Shown here: piece by piece, positions 40,366 to 48,892 of the stretch
How the letters are laid out: each line of letters starts with the position of its first letter
How positions within the stretch are numbered: the stretch's first letter is position 1
Assembly (NCBI RefSeq): GCF_003171515.1
Contig: NC_089395.1
Location: 124,001 to 188,000 of the forward strand
Length of the DNA stretch: 64,000 nucleotides
Direction of reading: 5' to 3'
From: Pyrenophora tritici-repentis
Taxonomy: Eukaryota; Ascomycota; Dothideomycetes; Pleosporales; Pleosporaceae
Notes under the pieces: model-generated
Database searches by the model: none
The model's input: the letters and a program-made list of their open reading frames with translations, nothing else
What the model was told of the DNA's origin: nothing
Position numbers and translations under genes: made by a program

Positions 40366-42986
40366 GCCCTTCATCACAGCGGCTAAGGCCGCTATCCCGC
40401 GACGAAGCCCGAGCTGTGAAGCTCTACATTGACGATATGATCCGGAAAGGCCACATTGAACGTAGCACCTCTGAATGGGCTGCCCCCCTCCTAGTAGTCA
40501 AGAAACCTGGAGGAGGTATCCGAATTTGCGTGGACTATCGAGGACTTAATGCCCATACCATCAAGAACCGTAACACCCCTCCGTTGATACGCGACATGCT
40601 CACCAAGCTATCCAAGGCCAAATTCTTCTCTAAGGTAGACGTTATCGCCGCCTTCAATAAAATCCGGATTAAAGAAGAGCATAAACACCTCTCAGCGTTC
40701 ATTACGCCATACGGCCTGTACCAGTACACCGTAATGCCCTTTGGAATGTGCAACAGCCCTGGAACATTTCAAGCCTACATCAACGACGTCCTCCATGAGT
40801 ACCTGGACGAATTTTGCATGGCCTACCTAGACGACGTCATCATATTCAGCGAAACAAGGGAAGAGCATGATGACCATCTACTCCGAGTGGTCACACGCCT
40901 GTCCAACGCTGGGCTCCCCATGGACATCCTGAAATCTGAATTCTTCCAAGAAGAAGTCAAGTTTCTTGGGCTTATTATCACACCGAACGGTATAAAGATG
41001 GACCCAGAAAAGGTCAGTGCTATACAGGACTGGCTTCTACCCAAGTCCCTCAAGGATGTCCAAGCCTTCCTTGGCTTTGCCAATTTCTATCGCCGTTTTA
41101 TATATGGCTTCTCTGATATCGCCAAACCTCTCACCCATCTCACCCGCGGAGATCCAAAGCTGTTTCAAATGACCCCCGAAGCTTCGCGAGCCTTTGACCT
41201 GCTCAAGCAGGCATTCTGTAGCGAGGTGGTCCTCGCCCATTTTAACCCAGACCTCAAATGCATCCTGGAAACCGACGCCTCTGACTACGTCTACGCTGCA
41301 GTGCTCTCCCAAATTCAAAGCGACGACACTATACGCCCTGTCGCGTACCTCTCCAAAAAGATGACTCCTACGGAGTGCAACTATGAGATCTACGACAAGG
41401 AACTGCTGGCAATAGTCCGCGCCTTCGAGGAATGGCGCCCGGAGCTCGCAGGCGCCGCCGACACAGTAGAAGTACTTACTGACCATCGAGGCCTCGAATA
41501 CTTCCGCTCTAAACGCCACCTTAACCGCCGACAAGCCCGCTGGGCCGAGTTCTTAGAGGAATTCGACTTTAAAGTCAAGTATCGGCCTGGAAAACAAGGC
41601 ACGAAGCCAGACAGCCTCACCAGAAGGACAGGTGACCTGCCTGAGAGTGTCACCGACGACCGCGTCCAGCACCAGTGTCAGACCATCCTTGGCGACCACC
41701 GGTGGGATGGAGGCAGCCATGAAGCTATCCGCCTTGCTGGCCTCTGCTTAGGAGAAGCCGAGTGCGACCTGCCCTCTATCTTATCCCTCATGCATGAATC
41801 CGGAGAAGGCATGTCACGCGTGGGCACCGCCATGGTTAGGCTAGCCCGCCTCACTCTCCAAGGACAACATGACCCTTACGACGACCTTGTAGCAGCCGAT
41901 GAAATGACTACCCAAGAAATTGTCGATGCCCTCTACCCTACAGACGCCCGCCTTACCGCTATCCGCGACGCACTCAACAACGGCCATCGACGTATCCCTC
42001 ACCACCTTATTGCTGAAGGTGTGCGGTTGGAACTGGGCGATCTTGAAACCAACGCTGAGAGAAAGCTTTTTATGCGCTATAACCGCCTTCTTGTCCCATT
42101 CAGCGAGAAACTGAGGACCCGCATTATAAAAGATATCCATGACTCCCTGCCAGGAGGGCACGGGGGTCGCACCACAACATACCAGCAGGTGAGCCAATGG
42201 TACTATTGGCAAGGCATGACCGACACTATCGCAAGGTTCACTAACAACTGCACCACCTGCCGGCGCTCCAAAGTCAACCGCCACGCTAAGCATGGCCTCC
42301 TGCACCCATTCCCTGTGCCAGAGAAATACTGGACGGACATCTCTATCGATTTCATTACGCCGCTGCCACCCTCAAAGTGGTGCGGCCACTCATACCGACA
42401 CATCATGGTGGTCGTGGATAGGCTGTCGAAGAAGAAGAAGTTTATCGCCATTGAGAACATGGAGGTACTAACTATCGTCGACAAGTTTCTCGAATACATC
42501 TGGAGAGAAGAGGGCTACCCAAAGACCCTAGTTTCAGACCGAGGCCGCCAATTCACATCCCACTTTTGGCGCCGCCTTTGCGACCGCGTCGGCACAGCAC
42601 CAAAGCTCTCAACTGCCTATCATCCTGAGACAGATGGCCAAACAGAAAACGCCAACGCGGACTTGAAGCAGTACCTGCGCTCGTACGTGAACTACCTGCA
42701 GGATGACTGGGCCCAGCTCCTACCTTTAGCTGAATTCGAAGCCAACTCCGCTATAAGCTCCGCTACTGGAGTTTCCCCATTTCAAGCAACAAAGGGCTAC
42801 CAACCTCGCTCCGGCCTAGAACCAGCCCACGCCATCACTAACGCCACCCCAGCTGCAGCACAGCGGCGCGCTGCTGACTCCCTCACAAACCGCATTGACG
42901 CAACCCGTCGGTACCTCCGCGATGAGATCGCCTGGACCCAGGAACGCATGAAAGACTTCGCTGATGTCCACCGCCATCCAGCCCCC
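40366..42986 (+). CDS. pol: Gypsy-3 pol, RT, RNase H and integrase part
   Basis: The frame begins RPLSRDEARAVKLYIDDM. RT has VKKPGGGIRICVDYR, VMPFGMCNSPGTF and AYLDDVIIF. RNase H has LETDASDYVYA, DKELLAIV and LTDHRGLEY. Integrase has the zinc-binding HDSLPGGHGGRTTTY..CTTCRRSK and the core SIDFITPLPP, VSDRGRQFTS and HPETDGQTENANA. The reading runs out of frame at the C5 run 42982-42986. A sixth C gives the expected FAVGDWVLL continuation. Confidence 0.93.
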
Positions 42987-43563
42987 GCTTCGCTGTTGGC
43001 GACTGGGTGCTCCTCAACGCTAAACATATTAAGACCGAAAGGCCAGTCAAGTCGCTAGACCACAAGAATATGGGTCCCTACCAGATTACCCGTGTTATTG
43101 ACAACATGGCCTATGAGCTAGACCTGCCAGATAGCCTTAAGAACATTTTTCCCGCTTTTCATCCGTGGCTGCTCCAACCATATGAGGATGACGCTCTACC
43201 TGGACAGCCCAGAGCTAACGACAACGCTCCCCCGAAGTCCATTTGAACGATGAGGGCGACACAGAGTATGTTATCGCTCAAGTCTTAGACTCCCGCATAC
43301 GAAATACAATGAACGACCCCTATACTGGCCGCCGTGGTTGCCTCCAGTACAAAGTTGAATGGGTCGGCAACGACCAGTCTGAAGGCTGGCAACCCTACTT
43401 CAACCTGCGCGGCAGCAAGGAGTCAGTCCAGGACTTTCACGACCGCAACCCTGGGCGCCCTGGGCCTCACGCCACCTTTCATGATTATGACGACAACGGG
43501 CAGCTTGCCGTTGCCCTGCTTTGTGTTTTCAATGGAAGTTTGAACGCTCAGTCGGGACTTTGA
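42987..43563 (+). CDS. pol: Gypsy-3 pol, C-terminal GPY-like and chromodomain part
   Basis: A continuation in two frames. 42987-43246 carries VGDWVLLNAKHIKTERP, MGPYQITRVIDNMAYELDLP and FHPWLLQPY, the post-integrase GPY/F module. The frame breaks at the C5 run 43229-43233. A further C would continue into the chromodomain (EYVIAQVLDSRI, YKVEWVGNDQSEGWQPYFNL), ending at 43563. It is aligned in order with the Gypsy-1 C-terminus. Confidence 0.87.
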
Positions 43564-43582
43564 GCATTTTGGAGGGGGGACG

Positions 43583-43758
43583 TGTCATGGTTTGGAACCT
43601 TGGTGTTCTGAGCACGGACCACGCCGGCGCCTCGGGTGCCGAGGCCCCGCTGCCCCACACATGTATTTAATTCTACCGAAGTTTCTTAGAAACTCGGTAC
43701 TGCAAAAACTTTGTAATTCAACACAGTTTTAAATATCTGATCCTGTGAGACCCTAACA
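43583..43758 (+). repeat. 3' LTR of Gypsy-3
   Basis: 176 bp; directly abuts LINE-A ORF2 at 43759. Confidence 0.92.
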
Positions 43759-44889
43759 CCTTGTTGTAGGTGTTTCGTGCACGTAGGAAGTCTCTTTTCT
43801 CTAGGTAGGCGTCGTGTATCGCAGTAGTTTCGAGCTTTTCTTTAAAAATCCTTCTATAGTGGGAAGTGTCTTGTCGTAGCTTTGTCAGCTCTTTGTTCCA
43901 CCAAGCTTTTGGTTTTGGACCAAGTCTAGTGATAGGGATAGCTTTGTTTGCTGCAGTTTGGATTGCTTGAGTTATTGCTTTACCAATCTCTTCTAGCTGT
44001 TGCTCTAGCTCTGTATTGTTGCCGAGGAGGAGGTCCATTAAGTCTGCCTTTCTTGGATCACTGATCTGGTCCATATCTTGCAAGGTTTGACTGTTTTGGA
44101 TTGCCGTTTCTAGTTCTTTGTTGAAGGTGTCCCAGTTAGCCTTTGCAGTATTAAATCTGGGTTGGTTTGTCGGGTTTTCTACAAGGTCTGCGTTTGTTTG
44201 GATGGAGAATAGGAGGCCGTAGTGATCTGATCCAGTTTCAGGTATAGTCTGCCAGTCCGTAGCTTTGCTAGCCAAGTCTGGAGTGACAAGTGAGAGGTCT
44301 AGGACTGTTTCTCTAGATAGGTGTGGTCTGAAGAATGTGCCTACTCCTGGTGTGTTTAGGAGCTCTAGATCTTGTTCTTCAATCCAGTCAATAAATGGCT
44401 GTGCTCCTTGGCTCGTCGTTGGGCATAGCGGGTCCACAATGGATGGTGCTCGTTGCTATCTAGTACTAAAATAGAACTTGGCGGAAGCTTAGTGTTAAGT
44501 ATAGCTCTGGGCAGTGTTTTTTCCCCTTCGGCGTTTGTTTGGTTGTATACGTTAAATAGGTTAAATTGGAAATTAGAACCTTTTATTGTAATAGCCATTG
44601 CGTCTGGGTCTATTTTGAAGTCGTTTTGGGTGAATGTCTCTGCTTCTAGTGTTCTAGATATATAAAATAGAACCCTAGGGCGGACGGGTAGGTTTGTTAC
44701 TGGTAAGATCTGGATAAACGCAGTGTGATTTATGGATCTTGCTGTTGCGTAGTTGTCGTTGGTAGTTAGCCATGGCTCTTGAATTGCAATTATATCAGCT
44801 TTAAGTTCAACTGCAAGTTGCAGTGTAGACTCAGTCGCTGTAATGCTCTTGTTGAGATTGACTTGGAGGATCCTAATGTTGTTCAACAT
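43759..44889 (-). pseudogene. LINE-A ORF2, AP-endonuclease region (one frameshift, truncated)
   Basis: The likely start is ATG 44889-44887 (MLNNIRILQVNLNKS), overlapping the ORF1 stop as TAATG. The endonuclease motifs are ADIIAIQEPWL, FNVYNQTN, ILVLDSNEHHPLW, then in another frame DLSLVTPDLA and GSDHYGLLFSIQ. The frame switch falls exactly at HHPLW/DPLC (44436-44437), where one more G on the coding strand restores continuity. After a region near LGPKPKAWWNKELTKL the reading is cut by the Gypsy-3 LTR. The endonuclease would nick target DNA for reverse transcription. Confidence 0.87.
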
Positions 44890-46466
44890 TAAAATCCTGC
44901 GGGGATGCTCTTTGTTACTGCTTGGTAGAGTTCGCACTCTTTGCTGTTTGCAAAGTGGGGCTCTTTGCAGTTACTACAGTGGGGGAGTGTATGGTTGCAG
45001 GGTTTTCCTTTTGTATTACACACTGAGCATTTGTGTGTTGTAGTTGCATGTTCTTCTCCGCACAAATTGCATGCTGGTTGGTTTCGGCATCTAGTGGCTG
45101 GGTGGCCAAATTGTTGGCAGTTTAGGCATTGGGTAGATGCTGCTATAGGCTTAAACTTTTCGGTGAAGAGAGTTTGTCCAAGGATTGTAATTCTACCACC
45201 AAGTCTGGCTGCGTCTTCGGCTGTTTTGAATGCTATTACAATAGAGCTGTTCTTCTTGTTTTGCCATTCTCTTGATATCCAGTATGGGTTGCCAGTAATT
45301 TGTAGTCCGTTGTTGTATGCTGGGATTTCTGTGTGGAGTATCTCTAGTGTCTCTGCTCCCTCCCATTCTGTTGGCACATTATGTACTACTACTTTCGTCC
45401 ATGATTCTAGTAGTTGTACATTCTTTAGCTCAAACTTTTGATGCCATATATGCTTGTGTTGGACTAGGTATTCTCCTGAGTAGGTTGGAGTGGTTGTTAG
45501 AATAATATTGTTCTTTCTACTTGTTGTTACTTCCTTCACTACTGGGTCTTTGATGCCGCCCTTTGTGAACTCTTCGTTGATTAGGTCTCTAATCTGGAGT
45601 GGTGTGTGAGACGTAGGCTGGGTAAGCGTAAGGACTGCTTGGTAGTAGCTTGCTGGCTTTTTGTTTGTCTTCTTTTTTGTAGACACTGTAGTCCATGTGT
45701 TTCCGTTGTTCTGGGCGGCTACGCTAGCGTATGATGTCTTGTTTTGTTGGGTGTTTTGGGTGTTTTGGGTGTTTTGGATGTTCTGGGTGTTCTGGTTGTT
45801 TGGTTTTTCTTGGTTGTTTGGGTTTTGTGGTCCAGTTGCGGCATTAACAGCTTTCTTTAGTGTCTTTGTAGCTTGTTGGGAGGCGCTTGTAAGCGTTGCA
45901 GTCTGGTACGCAAGCTGTGCTGTAAACTTCTCAGTCATTTGCTGCGTAACCCTGCCTAGTTCCGTAAAGTCTCTAAAGACGTCCAGTAGTTGTAGTAGTT
46001 TGTTTTGGGATAGATGGGATTCGGCCATAGTAGATGCTTGTAGAATTAGGTCCCTTGCCCAGAAGATTGCTTGGGTTGAGTCCTTTGCTCTTGGTTTCTT
46101 TTCTTGGCTGTTCTGGAATGGGTTTCTCTCTCTTGTAGTTATCTCTGGGGAGAATGCCGCTGGTCTTTTATTTAGTGGTGGCTGAATAATTAACCTTGGT
46201 GTTTCTTGGGTGGTCTGCTCGATGGGTGTTGTTGGGTTGTCTTGGTGCCTTTCGTCGGTCTCCATTTCGTCGTCCAGTGTGCTTGAGGTCCGGAGGTCTT
46301 CTGGTAGCTGGACTACGATAGTGTCGCTATCTGGGGCCATTTTAGCCTCTCTGTTGTCTTGTTGTTGTTGTTTCTTGGCTTGGTCTGTGCGTTTGCTTCT
46401 GAAAGTTCGGACGCGTCGCGTTTGGGGTACTAGACTCCTTGTATCTCCACAACCACGCGGCTGCAC
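44889..46466 (-). CDS. LINE-A ORF1 (gag-like, zinc knuckles)
   Basis: Open from 46466 to the stop 44889. The first ATG is 46340 (MAPDSDTIVVQLPEDL), the more likely start. The N-terminal half is Gln/Asn/Thr-rich with a NTQNTQNTQ repeat. The C-terminal half has an RNA-binding-like domain (VVVHNVPTEWEGAETLEIL) and three cysteine-rich knuckles (CLNCQQFGHPATRC, CNLCGEEHATTTHKC, CSNCKEPHFANSKEC), the ORF1 arrangement of Tad/I-type LINEs. It binds element RNA in the particle. No frameshift. Confidence 0.9.
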   Translation of the reverse strand: MQPRGCGDTRSLVPQTRRVRTFRSKRTDQAKKQQQQDNREAKMAPDSDTIVVQLPEDLRTSSTLDDEMETDERHQDNPTTPIEQTTQETPRLIIQPPLNKRPAAFSPEITTRERNPFQNSQEKKPRAKDSTQAIFWARDLILQASTMAESHLSQNKLLQLLDVFRDFTELGRVTQQMTEKFTAQLAYQTATLTSASQQATKTLKKAVNAATGPQNPNNQEKPNNQNTQNIQNTQNTQNTQQNKTSYASVAAQNNGNTWTTVSTKKKTNKKPASYYQAVLTLTQPTSHTPLQIRDLINEEFTKGGIKDPVVKEVTTSRKNNIILTTTPTYSGEYLVQHKHIWHQKFELKNVQLLESWTKVVVHNVPTEWEGAETLEILHTEIPAYNNGLQITGNPYWISREWQNKKNSSIVIAFKTAEDAARLGGRITILGQTLFTEKFKPIAASTQCLNCQQFGHPATRCRNQPACNLCGEEHATTTHKCSVCNTKGKPCNHTLPHCSNCKEPHFANSKECELYQAVTKSIPAGF

Positions 46467-46559
46467 GGCTTGGGAGTAGTCGGAATCTATTTCTTTCGAT
46501 GGATATAGTTGGTTTCTGATGGAGTTTCACGTGTTCGGAAAAAACTCGAAGTTGTGTGT

Positions 46560-46619
46560 TCGCGCTAGTCTAACCCAGCGTCTGTACGCTCTCATCTTCA
46601 GCAGTGCTATTATCTGACA
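46560..46619 (-). repeat. solo-LTR fragment (29077 family)
   Basis: The last 60 bp of the TGTCAGATA family LTR in the same orientation as 35499-35714, ending TATCTGACA. Confidence 0.8.
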
Positions 46620-46725
46620 CGGATTCTCTTTTCTTGAATCTCTTTAAATAGGACCCAAAGTATCCGTGTCCTATTTTGAGAGCATAGAAGGCGCTAGAAA
46701 TTTCTCGATTAGTGCTGTTGGGAAT
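46620..46725 (-). pseudogene. LINE-C ORF2 fragment
   Basis: Reads SSAFYALKIGHGYFGSYLKRFKKRES on the minus strand, matching LINE-B (SSAFYSLKLGHGYFNSYLKRFKKRDS). Cut on the left by the LTR fragment. Confidence 0.8.
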
Positions 46726-46791
46726 CGAACCTGCGGTAGATAAGGCAGCTAGTTGCTGCATGCACGAGCTTGGATTATTCATACTACTGTA

Positions 46792-48890
46792 ACGTGTCTG
46801 TGCGCGTGATGCCCATAATCGCGTGCCGCACACCCCGCAACATCAACACCAATCCACCCTTACCACTTCAACCACCCATAACTCCACAACCATGAGTTGT
46901 ATCAACGCTGCGATTGAAGCTATTGAATCGCGTGATCCCGGAGATAAATTTACATACTCTGAGGTTGCGCGCCGCTTTGGTGTTGATCGCTCTACGTTGT
47001 CGCGACGCCATCAACAGATCCGGGGCTCAAATGAAGCCAAATCACGTAATCAGCAACTCCTTCACCCACACCAGGAGCTACAGCTTCTAGAGCACATTGA
47101 CGAGCTTACTGAGGCTGGCTTACCACCGACGAGGACTATGATCCAGAACTTTGCTAGTGCTATAGCCGGAAGGGCTACCTCCCAAAGCTGGGTGACGCGC
47201 TTCTTTCACCGTCATCCCGACGCGATTATATCACGTTGGTCAACTGGTTTGGACCGCAATCGCCACCGGGCTGATTCTGTATACAAGTACGAGTCGTACT
47301 TTGATCTACTATCTACTAAAATGGCTCAGCACCATATTCGGGCGCAGGATGTATATAATATGGATGAGAAGGGATTCCTTATTGGAGTGACGGGGAGGAG
47401 TAAGAGAGTGTTTAGTAAGCAGAAATATGAGACTGGGGGCTTTAAGAAAGTGATACAGGACGGCAACAGAGATTGGATCACTGTTATCGCTGCTATATGT
47501 GCTGATGGGAGTACGTTACCGCCCGCGATTATATACGAAGCTACTTCGGGCAACATGTACGCCAGATGGGTTGATGATATCGCAATTGACGATCCAGTCT
47601 ACGTTACCTCAAGTCCCTCAGGGTGGACCAATGATCAGGTAGGCCTGGCATGGCTCGAACAGGTGTTTGATCGCCATACGAAGGAGAAGGCCGGCAATCA
47701 CACACGCTTACTCATCCTTGACGGCCATGGGAGTCACGTTACTATGGAGTTTATTGACTATGCGATCGCCCACAATATTATGTTACTCATACTACCCCCC
47801 ATAGTACCCATACGCTGCAGCCACTCGATGTGGTAATGTTCAAACCTCTGGCAGCCGCGTACTCACTCAGCTTGCAGCACTACCTCCAGGCGAGCCACGG
47901 TCTCTTAGCTGTGAGGAAGGATGACTTCTACCGTCTTTTCAAGCCTGCCTGGGACTCCTCTTTCATTAAGAAGCACGCGTTGAAGGCATTTAAAGCCACT
48001 GGGATAGCTCCTATAGATCCCGAAGTAGTACTTAAAAAGTTCCGAAAGTCAACACTAACAGCACCGCCGCCACTAGTGAACGTGAGTAGAGCTACTATCA
48101 CGAACCTCATTAATCAGGCCTACGATCCGAGCTCTATTGCGGCCAACAACCTCTCAGAAATACTCCTCCGCCTCCAGGCTGCCAAAGAGATCGCCGAGTA
48201 CGAGAAGGACGCACTGCGCGCGGCGCTACACGTTCACCAGAAGCCCCGCAATCGGCACGAACCTCCCCTAGATCTACAGCAGCGAAAAGCGTTCCATTCA
48301 GGGGCAGTTTGGTGGTCGCCGTGCAAGCTTCGAGAGGCCCGCTTCAGGCAGCTAGTGAAGGAGAAGGAGAAGGAGAAAGAGCTACTTGATAAGATAGAGT
48401 TGAAAGAGGCAAAGGAGAACAACAGGATCTATCAACTTAAGATCAAAGAGGCAGCGCGGGCGGCGCGTGAGGAGGCAAAGAAGGTGCGGGATGAAGCCAA
48501 GGCTGTAAAGGCTGCCGAACTTGACGCCAAACGACGCGATCGCGACGCTGCAAAGGCTATACAACAACCCCAATCGGGCAAGCGTAAGGCTTCAAAGCCC
48601 GCTGCAAAGCAACAGCCAAAAAAACGACGCGTGGGTGGTGCTGGCGGTGGTACTCTGGCTGAGGTGGCTGCACCGGCTCCCCACCAACAACCACCCGACG
48701 CGGCCGGGCCGTCAATACTCCGGCAAAATATAGATAGACAAAGTTGTAGAGCTACGTCTATAGATCAATACACCGGAAAATCTCGCGATAATAGTTATTG
48801 TACGTGGCTGCACAGCCTCAACTTTGCCGTCGTCGCGATATTGGTGGGGTGTGCGGCACGCGATTATGGGCATCACGCGCACAGACACGT
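46792..48890 (+). mobile_element. pogo-A: pogo-type transposon with 43-bp terminal repeats
   Basis: Terminal inverted repeats start ACGTGTCTGTGCGCGTGATG (46792 inwards, and its complement ending 48890) and pair for about 43 bp to CCGCACACCCC. TA flanks both ends (46790-46791 and 48891-48892). The right TA is also the left TA of pogo-B. Confidence 0.92.
46892..48846 (+). CDS. pogo-A transposase (one-base frameshift)
   Basis: ATG 46892 (MSCINAAIEAIESRDPGDKF) begins an HTH_psq (YSEVARRFGVDRSTLSRR) and CENP-B-like HTH (WVTRFFHRHPDAIISRW). The DDE domain follows with VYNMDEKGFLIG and LLILDGHGSH, then MLLILPP. At the C6 run 47795-47800 the frame is lost. With one more C it continues as HSTHTLQPLDVVMFKPL in the second ORF (from 47830), supplying the third acidic residue. 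The C-terminus is a long Lys/Arg/Ala-rich coil with a basic stretch (KRKASKPAAKQQPKKRR). The second ORF reads through the terminal repeat into pogo-B before a stop at 48987. Confidence 0.9.
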
Positions 48891-48892
48891 TA

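Larger units (their letters stand above)
36744..43758 (+). mobile_element. Gypsy-3: nearly complete chromodomain Gypsy (chromovirus)
   Basis: Identical 176-bp LTRs (36744-36919 and 43583-43758) begin TGTCATGGTTTGG and end GACCCTAACA. A polypurine tract (GGAGGGGGGACG) precedes the 3' LTR. Interior order is gag, protease, RT, RNase H, integrase and chromodomain. The coding is interrupted only by single-base frameshifts. Flanking 5-mers differ (CGGGC left, CCTTG right). The right flank is inside LINE-A ORF2 while the left is not LINE, so the two flanks come from different places. Confidence 0.93.
43759..46559 (-). mobile_element. LINE-A: Tad-type LINE, 3' part removed at Gypsy-3
   Basis: ORF1 and the endonuclease end of ORF2 are present on the minus strand. 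RT, RNase H and the 3' tail are missing because the sequence stops at the Gypsy-3 LTR. The 5' end borders a solo-LTR fragment at 46560. Confidence 0.85.

Noticed and set aside
46725..46790. possible tRNA (GGTTCGATTCCC on the minus strand)
   Set aside because: Only a T-arm-like match; no acceptor, D-arm or anticodon stem could be paired.
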